Assembly (NCBI RefSeq): GCF_009834365.1
Contig: NZ_CP041348.1
Coordinates: 2,021,001-2,085,000 of the forward strand
DNA from: Komagataeibacter xylinus
Lineage (GTDB): Bacteria; Pseudomonadota; Alphaproteobacteria; Acetobacterales; Acetobacteraceae
DNA: 64,000 nt
Direction: 5' to 3'
Shown: positions 1 through 8,189 of the stretch, in pieces
Layout: the number at the start of each line of letters is the position of its first letter
How positions within the stretch are numbered: the stretch's first letter is position 1
Translations under genes and position numbers: made by a program
Notes under the pieces: generated by a model
The model's input: only the letters and a program-made list of their open reading frames with translations
The model's database searches: none
Told to the model about the DNA's origin: nothing

Positions 1-279
1 CACATCTTCGCTGATGGCGGCTATGCTGGCGAGAAATTGCGATCCGCGCTCGCCTCCATGGGAAAATGGACGGTCGAAATCATCAGGCGGTCCGATACGG
101 TGAAAGGCTTTCAGATCCTGCCGCGCCGCTGGGTGGTTGAACGGACATTCGCCTGGCTGGGACGGTGCAGGCGGCTCGCCAAAGATTGGGAACAATCCAT
201 TGCGTCCTCAACCGCATGGACATTGATCGCCTCGATCCGCATGCTCACACGACGGACAGCAAGGCATTGTCAAGCTTGA
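1..279 (+). CDS. IS5-family DDE transposase, C-terminal part (5' end outside window)
   Basis: The frame is open from base 1 to TGA at 277-279, about 92 residues. It starts with HIFADGGYAGEK, which carries the second Asp of the DDE triad. It continues to WVVERTFAWLGRCRRLAKDWE-type sequence, the usual IS5/IS1031 C-terminal signature with the catalytic Glu. An internal TTG at 37 is not a real start: the reading frame is open upstream of it. No frameshift is visible in this part, so the element may be intact outside the window. Confidence 0.85.
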   Translation, partial: HIFADGGYAGEKLRSALASMGKWTVEIIRRSDTVKGFQILPRRWVVERTFAWLGRCRRLAKDWEQSIASSTAWTLIASIRMLTRRTARHCQA

Positions 280-299
280 AAAACTTTCGGATCGGGCTC
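1..299 (+). mobile_element. IS5-family (IS1031-like) insertion sequence, right end
   Basis: This is the 3' end of an insertion sequence whose left part lies outside the window. The right terminal inverted repeat reads, on the complementary strand, GAGCCCGATCCGAAAGTTTT and ends at 299. It is followed by TTA at 300-302, which fits the TNA target duplicated by IS1031-group elements. The group assignment rests on the transposase C-terminus plus this end; the left end and the second TTA copy cannot be seen here. Confidence 0.8.
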
Positions 300-552
300 T
301 TACATCCCGCATTTTTCCTGTCCGGCTGCCGGTCCTGATATCTGTACATCCCCTGGTCATTTTGTCTGGCCAAATCTGCCTGCAGGCCAGTGGTATATTG
401 TTACGTCATATGACCCGACAAAAGAACATAAAAATATTTCAGTGGAATATACGACTGCTGGAGTGGATGTACAAAAAATAACAACGGTTGAAGGCCAGAC
501 GGTTCCGTTTGTTGCATGGGGCGGCACGAGAGCGGTCTTGTGCAAGTCATGA
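300..552 (+). pseudogene. 3' remnant of a gene interrupted by the IS element
   Basis: From the IS boundary a reading frame stays open to TGA at 550-552 with no start codon near its beginning. The about 83-residue translation looks like a genuine protein end. It contains CPAAGPDICTSPGHFVWPNL, then PAGQWYIVTSYDPT, then a Val/Thr-rich segment ending in AVLCKS. The pattern F-x-NLPAG-x-WYIV resembles beta-sandwich carboxypeptidase-regulatory-like domains of exported proteins, but this is only a resemblance. Base composition is more AT-rich than the neighbouring genes. The 5' half should lie left of the IS. Function unknown. Confidence 0.6.
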
Positions 553-698
553 TGCGGCATGCATGAGGCGTTTCAGGTCGGGCGCCTGGGAGGAAGGACG
601 CCACGTGCCCGCCTTTGTGCCTGCCATGTCTCAGGTGGATGGTTGGCATGGACGCATGGTGATGCAGCCTTTGGCCTGACCGCATCAGGCAATCTGAA

Positions 699-781
699 AA
701 TAAAATCTTCCGGGCGTTGCCTTCATTTCAGAAAGTGATGGTTTGATGCTTTTTGCAGAAAGATTTACCAGAAATTTTATC
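699..781 (+). repeat. Dispersed intergenic repeat, decayed full-length copy
   Basis: Aligned by eye with the best copy at 31919-32004, this stretch keeps the outer arms (ATAAAATCTTCCGGG at the left, TTTACCAGAAATTTTATC at the right) and the overall length. The two internal hairpins have drifted to unpaired sequence. It looks like an old, degenerate member of the family. Confidence 0.55.
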
Positions 782-822
782 AGGGCAGTCCATCATGTGC
801 CACGGCGCGTGGCGTGGCCGCG

Positions 823-848
823 CATTAACACCCGGCTCATTAACGCCC
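823..848 (+). promoter_or_regulatory. Tandem direct repeats CATTAAC[A/G]CCC
   Basis: CATTAACACCC at 823-833 and CATTAACGCCC at 838-848 are spaced 15 bases start to start. A third partial copy, GCATTAAGGG, lies at 864-873. They sit about 100 bases before the dehydrogenase operon start, where an activator or repressor could bind. No regulator is known to me for this sequence; the role is inference. Confidence 0.3.
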
Positions 849-945
849 AGATCATTTTTTCTTGCATTAAGGGAAATCATGCAAAAGGCTCTAGGCAGCC
901 TGTCCTGCCTCACGGATAAAGTGAAAACAGGGGGCCACGATAGGC

Positions 946-1665
946 ATGGCGTCAGGGAGAAGGCAGTTTTTGGGTATCAACGGTTCAGGGTTCATCTCAT
1001 CGCGGCGGCGCTTCATGCAGGGGCTGGCAGGCATTGCCGCATGCGGCACGGTATCTGCTTCGGGCACGGGGGCGGCAGCTCCGCCCAGGCCATACACGCC
1101 GGTTTTCTTTAACGCCGCGGAATGGAATTTTCTCATTGCCGCCTGCGACCGCCTGATCCCGGCTGACGCCAATGGCCCCGGCGCGCTCGCACTGAACGTG
1201 CCCCGTTTCATCGACCAGCAGATGACCACGCCCTACGCGCAGGGCGCGCAGTGGTACATGACTGGCCCCTTCGTGCAGGGGCCGGATCATCTGGGCTACC
1301 AGTTGCCGTACCCCCCGCGCGACCTGTACCGCCACGGCATTGCGGGCATGAACGCCCATGCCACCACCCGCCACGCAAAACCCTTCGCAGCTCTCGCGCC
1401 CGGGGTGCAGGACGACCTGCTGCGGGCAGCCGAAGGCGGCAAGCTGGTGTTTGGCGATGTGCCATCTGCCGCGTTTTTCGACCAGCTTCTGGCCAATGTG
1501 ATGGAAGGCGCGTTCAGCGACCCCATCCATGGTGGCAATACTGGCCTTGGCGGCTGGGCCATGCTGGGCTTCCCCGGCGCGCGGGCGGATTTCATGGACT
1601 GGGTGGACCGCTACGGGGCGCATTACCCGCTGGGCAGTGTTTCCATAACGGGAGAAACGGCATGA
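946..1665 (+). CDS. Gluconate 2-dehydrogenase subunit 3 (gamma) family protein, Tat-exported
   Basis: This is the small subunit of a membrane-associated, FAD-dependent sugar or sugar-acid dehydrogenase. Family knowledge: the gamma subunit carries the Tat signal and escorts the folded, signal-less flavoprotein to the periplasm. The 239-residue protein shows a twin-arginine signal at about residues 18-40 (SSRRRFMQGLAGIAA, then an Ala-rich stretch). A Gluconate_2-dh3-type body follows (FFNAAEWNFLIAACDRLIP near residue 55). Length agrees with gamma subunits of gluconate 2-dehydrogenases. The ATG at 946 gives the signal a 15-20 residue leader; a shorter start is possible. The stop overlaps the next start as ATGA, so the subunits are translationally coupled. 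Confidence 0.88.
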   Translation: MASGRRQFLGINGSGFISSRRRFMQGLAGIAACGTVSASGTGAAAPPRPYTPVFFNAAEWNFLIAACDRLIPADANGPGALALNVPRFIDQQMTTPYAQGAQWYMTGPFVQGPDHLGYQLPYPPRDLYRHGIAGMNAHATTRHAKPFAALAPGVQDDLLRAAEGGKLVFGDVPSAAFFDQLLANVMEGAFSDPIHGGNTGLGGWAMLGFPGARADFMDWVDRYGAHYPLGSVSITGETA

Positions 1666-3449
1666 GCGATGAAGCACGCAGGCTGAAGCCGGTTGACGTG
1701 GTGGTGGTGGGCGGCGGCTGGGCCGGGTCCATCATGGCCAAGGAAATGACCGAGGCCGGGCGCACGGTGGTCATGCTTGAACGCGGGCCGGACCGCAGCA
1801 CGGCGGGGGAGGGGGCTTACCCGGCCTCCATCGACGAGCTTGAGGGCAATTTCCGCTACAGGCTGTTCCAGGATCTCTCCAAAAGCACGGTCACCATCCG
1901 CAACAACGCCAACCAGACGGCGCTGCCCTATCGGCGCATGGCCGCCTTTCTGCCCGGCGAGGGCGTGGGCGGGGCAGGGCTGCACTGGTCGGGCGTGCAT
2001 TTTCGCATGCCCCCCGATGACCTGCGCCTGCGCTCGCGCGTGATCGAGAAATATGGCGCCAAATTCATTCCCGAAGGCATGAACCTTCAGGATTACGGCG
2101 TGACCTATGAGGAACTCGAACCCTTTTTCGACAAGGCCGAGAAAGTATTCGGCACCTCGGGCGAGGCCTACAAGGTGAACGGTCAGGTCGTGGGGCAGGG
2201 CAACGTGTTTGCGCCCTCGCGCTCCGACCATTTTCCGCTGCCACCCCTCAAGGATGTCTATACCGCCCATCTGTTCCGCAAGGCCGCGACGGAAGTGGGG
2301 TTCCATCCGTATTCGCTGCCCGCGGCCAATGCCTCGCAGCAATATACCAACCCGTATGGCGCGCAGATGGGGCCGTGCAATTTCTGTGGTTATTGCAGCG
2401 GTTATGCCTGTTACATGTATTCCAAGGCATCGCCCAACGTGAACATCCTGCCGGTGCTGCGCCGCCACCCGCTGTTTGAACTGCGGGCCAACTGCCATGT
2501 GCTGAAGGTGGAGCGCGACAGCACGGGCACGCGCGCCACCGGCGTGACCTATACCGATGCCGAGGGCAAGGTGGTGACCCAGCCTGCGGAAATGGTGATC
2601 CTGACCGCCTTCCAGTTCCATAACGTGCGGCTGATGCTGCTTTCCGGCATTGGCAAGCCTTATGATCCGGTCCGGAACGAAGGCGTTGTGGGGCGTAATT
2701 TCGTCTACCAGAACGTGACCACCAGCGTGGTGTGGCTCGACCCGAAGGTGGAGACCAACCAGTATATCGGCGCAGGTGGCGGCGGCGTTGCGTTTGATGA
2801 CTTCAACAGCGAGAACTTTGACCACGGGCCGTTAGGCTTCGTGGGGGGCTCGCCGGTCTGGGTCAACCAGGCAGGCGTCAAGGCCATTGCGGGCGCGCAT
2901 GCGGGCGGCCCGCCGGGCACGCCACGCTGGGGCAGTGCCTGGAAGGCGGGCATGATTGATACCTACCGCCATTCGCTGCGCATCGACGCGCATGGGGCCA
3001 ACATGGCCTACCGCGATGTGTATCTCGACCTTGACCCGACATGGAAGGACGCCTACGGCCAGCCGCTGCTGCGCATGACGTTTGACTGGAAGGATAACGA
3101 CATCCGCATGAACCGCTACGTGGTGGACAAGATTGGCGATGTGGCAAAAGCCATGGGCGCGCGTAACGTGCACCTGACAAAGCGTGAATTCGGCCAGCCG
3201 TTCGATACGCGGCAGTATCAGACCACCCATCTCGGCGGTGGCGCCGTGATGGGCACGGACCCGCAGACAAGTGCCCTGAACCGCTACATGCAGTCGTGGG
3301 ATGTGCATAATGTGTTCGTGATCGGGGCCAATGCCTTCCCGCAGGGCACGGGCTACAACCCCACCGGCATGGTCGCGGCCCTGGCCTACTGGGCGGCACA
3401 CCACATCCGCACCACCTACCTTGCCAGTCCTGGCCCGCTGGCAGGATGA
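1662..3449 (+). CDS. GMC-family FAD-dependent dehydrogenase, large subunit (gluconate 2-dehydrogenase-like)
   Basis: This is the catalytic flavoprotein of the periplasmic three-subunit dehydrogenase, 595 residues. The N-terminal dinucleotide-binding motif VVVGGGWAGS is near residue 13. The GMC C-terminal domain has the His/Asn active-site pair: H523 in TTHLGGG and N566 in GYNPT. Cysteines 239, 242, 245 and 250 (CNFCGYCSGYAC) form a cluster; in related FAD dehydrogenases cysteines in this region hold a [3Fe-4S] cluster that relays electrons. There is no signal peptide, as expected for a Tat hitchhiker on the gamma subunit. ATGA overlaps at both ends make a tight operon. Gluconate is the likeliest substrate by subunit sizes, but 2-ketogluconate or sorbitol enzymes share this architecture. 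Confidence 0.88.
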   Translation: MSDEARRLKPVDVVVVGGGWAGSIMAKEMTEAGRTVVMLERGPDRSTAGEGAYPASIDELEGNFRYRLFQDLSKSTVTIRNNANQTALPYRRMAAFLPGEGVGGAGLHWSGVHFRMPPDDLRLRSRVIEKYGAKFIPEGMNLQDYGVTYEELEPFFDKAEKVFGTSGEAYKVNGQVVGQGNVFAPSRSDHFPLPPLKDVYTAHLFRKAATEVGFHPYSLPAANASQQYTNPYGAQMGPCNFCGYCSGYACYMYSKASPNVNILPVLRRHPLFELRANCHVLKVERDSTGTRATGVTYTDAEGKVVTQPAEMVILTAFQFHNVRLMLLSGIGKPYDPVRNEGVVGRNFVYQNVTTSVVWLDPKVETNQYIGAGGGGVAFDDFNSENFDHGPLGFVGGSPVWVNQAGVKAIAGAHAGGPPGTPRWGSAWKAGMIDTYRHSLRIDAHGANMAYRDVYLDLDPTWKDAYGQPLLRMTFDWKDNDIRMNRYVVDKIGDVAKAMGARNVHLTKREFGQPFDTRQYQTTHLGGGAVMGTDPQTSALNRYMQSWDVHNVFVIGANAFPQGTGYNPTGMVAALAYWAAHHIRTTYLASPGPLAG

Positions 3450-4792
3450 AGGGCATGTGGAAATCCGGGCTGCGCCCCATGGCGGCGGCCCTGCTGGTCC
3501 TGTCGGCGCTGGGTGCCCGGCCTGCGCGGGCGCAGGATGCATCATTACCGGCGGATCTGGTCACACGCGGGGAATACGTGGCCGAGGCGGCGGATTGCGG
3601 CGCCTGCCATACCGTGCCCGGCGGCGCGCCCTTTGCCGGGGGCATGGCCTTTCACCTGCCCACCGGCACGCTGTATGCGCCCAACATCACGCCAGATGCG
3701 CAGGCGGGGATCGGCCGGTATTCCGAGGCCGAATTCATCCGCGCCATCCGCAACGGCATCCGCCGCGACGGGGCCACGCTGTACCCAGCCATGCCCTATC
3801 CCTCCTATGCCCGCATGACCGATGACGACCTGCATGCGCTCTATGCCTATTTCATGCACGGCGTCAGGCCGGTCTCCGTGCCGGTGGTGCAGGATGGCAT
3901 GCACTGGCCGCTGTCCATGCGCTGGCCGCTCATGGTGTGGCGCAGGCTGTTCGCGCCTGATCCGGTAATTACGCTACAGGGGGCTGCGGCCCGTACCTTC
4001 CCCGACCCGGTTGTGGCGCGCGGGGCCTATCTGGTCGAGGGGCCAGGCCATTGTGGTGCCTGCCATACGCCACGCGCCGTGACCATGCAGGAAAAAGCCC
4101 TGACGGCTGAAGATGGCCCGCTCTACCTCTCGGGCGGAGCGACGGTTGATGGCTGGCGGCCTGTCAGCCTGCGCGGCGAGAACCGCACCGGGCTGGGCAG
4201 GTGGAGCGAGCAGGATATCGTGCGCTTTCTGGCTACCGGGCGCATGCCACTTGGCGCGGCCTTCGGTGGCATGACCGATGCCATCAACCACGGCACCCAG
4301 CACATGACGGCGGATGATCAACTGGCCATTGCCCGCTACCTCAAGACCCTCTCGCCCACAACACCCGCCAGGGCGCCGGGCTGGGCGTATGACCCCGCTG
4401 CCACCAATGCCCTGCGCGCGGGTGACATGAGTGCGCGCGGCGCGCGGCATTACGTGGATAGCTGCGCCGCCTGCCACCGCACCGATGGGCGCGGTTACCC
4501 CACCACCTTCCCGCCGCTTGCCGGCAACCCGGTGGTGATGGACCCGACACCGGATTCGCTCATTCGCATCGTGCTGGAGGGCAATACGCTGCGGGCAACG
4601 AAGCAGGCCCCCTCCGCCTTTGTCATGCCCGGCTTTGCCGCCCGCATGGATGATTCAGCGGTGGCCGATACCGTAAGCTTCATCCGTGCGGCATGGGGCA
4701 ATGAGGCGCCTGCGGTGAGTGCTGCTGACGTGGCGCGCATCCGGCGCAGCCTGTCGCCTGAACACCCGCCTGCCTCGCTACCTATGAACTGA
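3446..4792 (+). CDS. Triheme cytochrome c subunit of the GMC dehydrogenase
   Basis: This periplasmic electron-transfer subunit passes electrons from the flavoprotein to membrane ubiquinone. The 448-residue protein has a Sec signal peptide ending near ARPARAQ (about residue 30). It has three heme c attachment sites: CGACH at 51-55, CGACH at 203-207 and CAACH at 340-344. Three cytochrome c domains of this spacing are the hallmark of the membrane-bound dehydrogenases of acetic acid bacteria. The start ATG overlaps the large-subunit stop (ATGA); a second ATG three codons downstream is an alternative. Heme attachment would depend on the Ccm system encoded further along. Confidence 0.92.
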   Translation: MKGMWKSGLRPMAAALLVLSALGARPARAQDASLPADLVTRGEYVAEAADCGACHTVPGGAPFAGGMAFHLPTGTLYAPNITPDAQAGIGRYSEAEFIRAIRNGIRRDGATLYPAMPYPSYARMTDDDLHALYAYFMHGVRPVSVPVVQDGMHWPLSMRWPLMVWRRLFAPDPVITLQGAAARTFPDPVVARGAYLVEGPGHCGACHTPRAVTMQEKALTAEDGPLYLSGGATVDGWRPVSLRGENRTGLGRWSEQDIVRFLATGRMPLGAAFGGMTDAINHGTQHMTADDQLAIARYLKTLSPTTPARAPGWAYDPAATNALRAGDMSARGARHYVDSCAACHRTDGRGYPTTFPPLAGNPVVMDPTPDSLIRIVLEGNTLRATKQAPSAFVMPGFAARMDDSAVADTVSFIRAAWGNEAPAVSAADVARIRRSLSPEHPPASLPMN

Positions 4793-4883
4793 TTGTGAAC
4801 GCCATGCCGCGGATGGCGCGATTGCCCTTGTGGCCCTGACTTGCATGAATGGACGCGGGCCGCACAAACCGGGGGAAAGACCA

Positions 4884-6083
4884 ATGACCATGCATCGGCG
4901 TGACCTGTTCGGGGCTGCACTCCTGCTGGCGGGGGCAGTACCCATGGCCCGGGCTGCCCAACCTGCGCAGGAGGCGACCAATTACGACCATGGCGCCACC
5001 CCGGAGGGTCCGTTCGAGATCGTGGCCCATTTTGATGGCCCCGGCCCGTCGGGCATTGCAGTCACGGGGGGGCGGGTGTTCGTGGGCTTTCCGCGCCATG
5101 CGGTCAACCACAAGGGCGCGACGCTGGCCGAACTGAAAAATGGCCGCCTGCTGCCCTATCCCGATGCCGCCACGGCCATGCCCTCCGACCGCCCACCCGC
5201 CACCCGGCTCATGTCCGTCCACGGCATGACCACCGATACCAGGGGGCGGCTCTGGGCCATTGATGATGGCAAGCTGGCGGGCCAGCCACTCGCGCCGGGA
5301 GCGGCCAAGGTCATTGGCATCGACCCGGTCACCAACCGCATCTTTGCCAGCATCGTGCTGACCGCGCCCACGCTCCTGCCAGACAGCCACATGAACGACC
5401 TGCGCGTGGACCTGACGCACGGGCCGCAGGGCACGGTGTTCATAACTGATTCCTCGTTTGGCCAGTCGCCCGCCCTGGTGGTGGTGGATGTGGCGAGCGG
5501 GCGCCAGCGCCGGGTGCTGGCAAGCCATCCCTCCATTCAGGCCGAACGCCCCTTCATGGCGGTGGTGGAGGGGCGGCCACTGGTATTTGACCCGCCCGCG
5601 CACAAGCCTGCTTTCGTCTCGGGCGGGGTGGATGGCATTACGCTGTCACCCGATAGCGCCACGCTGTATTACAGCCCGCTGACCAGCAGGCGGCTTTACA
5701 GCATTCCTACTGTTCTGCTGGCCGATTTTGACAAAACCGATGCACAGCTTGCCACCGGCATAAGCGATCTGGGTGAAAAGGGCGTTGCCGACGGGCTGGC
5801 CACCGATGCGCAGGGCCGGATCTACACCACCAATTTCGAGCATGACGCCATCTTCCGCCGCAACACCGATGGCTCGTTCGACACCATGGTGCGTGACCCG
5901 CGCGTGCTCTCGCCCGATGGCATCTTTGTTGATGGCAACATGGTGTACTGCACGCTGGGCCAGTGGAACCGCCTTGCGAGCTTTAATGAAGGGCATGACC
6001 TGCGGGTGCCGCCCTATTATCTGATCCGCTTCCCCACCGATGCGGCCGCCGCCTTCGATGCCACAAAGGCAGCACCGGGCTAG
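4884..6083 (+). CDS. Tat-exported lactonase-like protein of the major royal jelly/yellow family
   Basis: The 399-residue beta-propeller protein has a Tat-like signal, MHRRDLFGAALLLAGA, with cleavage near ARAAQ. Blades such as HMNDLRVDL, VFITDSSFG and GVDGITLSPDSATLYYSPL match the yellow/royal-jelly family. Bacterial members are often annotated as gluconolactonases. Its place 91 bases after a sugar dehydrogenase suggests that it opens the lactone that the dehydrogenase makes, in the periplasm. I chose ATG 4884 because GGGGGAAAG lies five bases upstream and the signal then begins at once; the frame is open 18 codons further upstream. The catalytic activity is inferred, not shown. Confidence 0.75.
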   Translation: MTMHRRDLFGAALLLAGAVPMARAAQPAQEATNYDHGATPEGPFEIVAHFDGPGPSGIAVTGGRVFVGFPRHAVNHKGATLAELKNGRLLPYPDAATAMPSDRPPATRLMSVHGMTTDTRGRLWAIDDGKLAGQPLAPGAAKVIGIDPVTNRIFASIVLTAPTLLPDSHMNDLRVDLTHGPQGTVFITDSSFGQSPALVVVDVASGRQRRVLASHPSIQAERPFMAVVEGRPLVFDPPAHKPAFVSGGVDGITLSPDSATLYYSPLTSRRLYSIPTVLLADFDKTDAQLATGISDLGEKGVADGLATDAQGRIYTTNFEHDAIFRRNTDGSFDTMVRDPRVLSPDGIFVDGNMVYCTLGQWNRLASFNEGHDLRVPPYYLIRFPTDAAAAFDATKAAPG

Positions 6084-6127
6084 TTGCCCCTTTCCCCCGG
6101 CGCTGAATTGCGGCAACAATCGCGGCC

Positions 6128-7204
6128 ATGAATATTATGTCGCGCATGATCCTGCCCCTGATGCGGCGCCTGGAGCCCGAGGCCGCCCATCATATCGCCC
6201 TTGATGCCCTGCAACTTGGCCTTGGCGGCGTCTCCTGCCCCGGCAATGATGACCCGGCGCTGTCCGTCCGCGCCATGGGGCTGCGCTTTCCCAACCCCAT
6301 CGGCATGGCGGCGGGGTTTGACAAGAATGCCCTGGTGGTGCGCCCGCTCACGCGCTCGGGCTTCGGCTTTGTCGAGGCGGGTACGGTCACCCCCCGCCCG
6401 CAGCCCGGCAACCCGCAGCCGCGTCTGTTCCGCCTGACCGAAGACCGGGCCATCATCAACCGTATGGGTTTCAATAACCAGGGCATCGACCGCTTTGCCG
6501 TACGTATGGCGCGCCTGCATCGCGTGTCCTCGCCGCGCCGCACGCCCGGCGCGCAGGTGCCGGTGGGCGCCAACCTTGGCATTAACAAGACCGGTGCCGA
6601 CCCCGAGCGCGACTACCCCATGCTGGTGGGGCGGGTTAAGCACTATGCCGACTATATCGTCATCAACCTGTCCTCGCCCAACACGCCGGGGCTGCGTGAC
6701 CTGCTTGAGGCCTCAAAGCTCAAGGGCATTCTGGATGCGATCAACGCAGCCCATGCCGAGCGGCCGCCGCTTCTGGTCAAGATCTCGCCCGATATCGCGC
6801 ATGATGATGTCGAAGCCGTGGTCGAGGCCGCCATTGCCGGTGGTGCGCAGGGGCTGATCGTGTCCAACACCACCATCTCGCGCCCGGCGGGGCTGCTCAG
6901 CCCCTATGCCACCGAGACCGGGGGCCTGTCAGGCCGCCCGCTGCGTCCGCTGGCCCAGGACATGCTGACCCGTGTTGCAAAGGTGGCGGCAGGCCGCGTG
7001 GCCCTGGTGGCCAGCGGCGGCATTGAAACCGGCGTGGACATTCTCGACCGGGTCAAGGCCGGGGCTGACCTTGTGCAGATCTATACGGCTTATGTGTATG
7101 AAGGGCCGGGCATCCTCAAGCGCCTCAAGGCCGAGACGCTGCGCGCCCTGCGCGCCGAAGGTTTCGAGACGCTGGCCGATGCCAAAGGGGCTGCCCTTAA
7201 ATGA
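6128..7204 (+). CDS. pyrD: Dihydroorotate dehydrogenase (quinone), class 2
   Basis: Fourth step of pyrimidine synthesis: oxidation of dihydroorotate to orotate with quinone as acceptor, at the inner membrane. The 358-residue protein has the class 2 N-terminal helix (LMRRLEPEAAHHIALDAL), the FMN-site motif NRMGFNNQG and the catalytic-Ser loop NLSSPNTPGLRDL. It also has the phosphate-binding SNTT and ASGGI segments. Length and motifs are complete. Its TGA overlaps the ATG of the following HAD gene by four bases, so the two are co-translated. ATG 6137 is an alternative start, three codons downstream. Confidence 0.96.
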   Translation: MNIMSRMILPLMRRLEPEAAHHIALDALQLGLGGVSCPGNDDPALSVRAMGLRFPNPIGMAAGFDKNALVVRPLTRSGFGFVEAGTVTPRPQPGNPQPRLFRLTEDRAIINRMGFNNQGIDRFAVRMARLHRVSSPRRTPGAQVPVGANLGINKTGADPERDYPMLVGRVKHYADYIVINLSSPNTPGLRDLLEASKLKGILDAINAAHAERPPLLVKISPDIAHDDVEAVVEAAIAGGAQGLIVSNTTISRPAGLLSPYATETGGLSGRPLRPLAQDMLTRVAKVAAGRVALVASGGIETGVDILDRVKAGADLVQIYTAYVYEGPGILKRLKAETLRALRAEGFETLADAKGAALK

Positions 7205-8076
7205 AATGGCATGATGGCCTGTCCGGGCTGAGCCACGATTATGATGGCTACATCCTCGACCTGTGGGGCGTGGTGCATAATGGCGTGGCCCCCTATCCCG
7301 GCGTGCTGGAATGCCTGCAACGCCTGCGCGAGGCAGGCAAGCGGGTGGTTCTGCTGTCCAACGCGCCCCGGCGCACCGCCACGGTGGAGCCGGGCCTGCG
7401 CCGCATGGGCGTGAGTGCTGACCTGTATGACGGCATCATGACCAGTGGTGAGTGCACGCACCGCATGCTGGCTGCCCGCACCGACCCGTGGTTTGCGGGC
7501 CTTGGCCGCCGCATGGTCCATCTCGGTCCCGACAAGGATGTGGATGTCTATGCCGGGCTGGACCTTGATGTTACGGGCGATCCCGCGCAGGCGGATTTCG
7601 TGCTCAATACCGGGCCGGACGCCGAACTGGGCGAGGAGGAAATCAGCCCCTACCTGCCCATGCTGGAACAGTGCGCGGCCCATAACCTGCCCATGATCTG
7701 CGCCAACCCCGATCAGCAGGTCATTCGCGGCAGCCTGCGCCTGATCTGCGCGGGGGCCATGGCGAGCTGGTATGAAAACCGTAACCGCCCCGTGCGCTGG
7801 ATTGGCAAGCCCTATCCGGAAGTCTACGGGCTTGCACTTTCGCTGCTCGATGTGCCGCGCGAGCGGGTGCTCGCACTTGGCGATGCACTGGCCACCGACA
7901 TGCGCGGGGCCGCTACCGCAGGTATTGACGGCTGCTGGGTGCTGGGAGGCATCCATCAGGAAATGCTGGGCGGAAGCTGGGAGCACGGCCGCAACCCTGA
8001 TTACGACCTGGCGGTGGCGGAAGCGACTGCAGCAGGGCTTGCCCCTGTGGCCTGCGTGCCTTCGCTGCGCTGGTAA
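7201..8076 (+). CDS. HAD-superfamily class IIA hydrolase (TIGR01459 type)
   Basis: A probable small-molecule phosphatase of 291 residues, substrate unknown. Motif I reads DLWGVVHNG, with Trp in place of the second Asp of the usual DxD. This is typical of the alphaproteobacterial TIGR01459 group rather than a defect. Motif II is LLSNAPR, the motif III Lys is in IGKPYPEVYG, and motif IV is ALGDALATDMRGA. These proteins are NagD-like in fold. Coupling to pyrD (ATGA) hints at a nucleotide or riboflavin-type phosphate substrate, but this is inference from neighbourhood only. Confidence 0.85.
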   Translation: MKWHDGLSGLSHDYDGYILDLWGVVHNGVAPYPGVLECLQRLREAGKRVVLLSNAPRRTATVEPGLRRMGVSADLYDGIMTSGECTHRMLAARTDPWFAGLGRRMVHLGPDKDVDVYAGLDLDVTGDPAQADFVLNTGPDAELGEEEISPYLPMLEQCAAHNLPMICANPDQQVIRGSLRLICAGAMASWYENRNRPVRWIGKPYPEVYGLALSLLDVPRERVLALGDALATDMRGAATAGIDGCWVLGGIHQEMLGGSWEHGRNPDYDLAVAEATAAGLAPVACVPSLRW

Positions 8077-8081
8077 TCTGT

Positions 8082-8117
8082 CCCGTTATGGCTCGCCTCG
8101 TGGCGGGCCGTAACGGG
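8082..8117. terminator. Hairpin between convergent genes
   Basis: CCCGTTA...TAACGGG forms the outer stem, and GGCTCGCC pairs with GGCGGGCC inside with one mismatch, around a TCGT loop. It starts five bases after the HAD stop and faces the convergent aminotransferase gene. There is no T-tract, so termination efficiency is uncertain. Confidence 0.5.
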
Positions 8118-8189
8118 GCCGGATCACGCGGGTATTTTCTTGCCCGGGAACGGGTCGTCAGGCTCCTGGCTTGCGATGGCAACCCTCGT

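Larger units (their letters stand above)
553..945. other. Intergenic region upstream of the dehydrogenase operon
   Basis: I find no convincing gene in this 393-base stretch. It holds a small hairpin (GCCTGA/TCAGGC, 674-690) that could end transcription of the truncated gene. It also holds a decayed copy of the dispersed repeat (699-781) and tandem CATTAAC repeats (823-848). Several short ORFs on both strands have no ribosome-binding site and no family resemblance. Confidence 0.6.

Noticed and set aside
1251..1661. N-terminal extension of the GMC large-subunit frame over the gamma-subunit gene
   Set aside because: It is an out-of-frame reading of the gamma subunit; the flavoprotein starts at ATG 1662 directly before its dinucleotide-binding motif.
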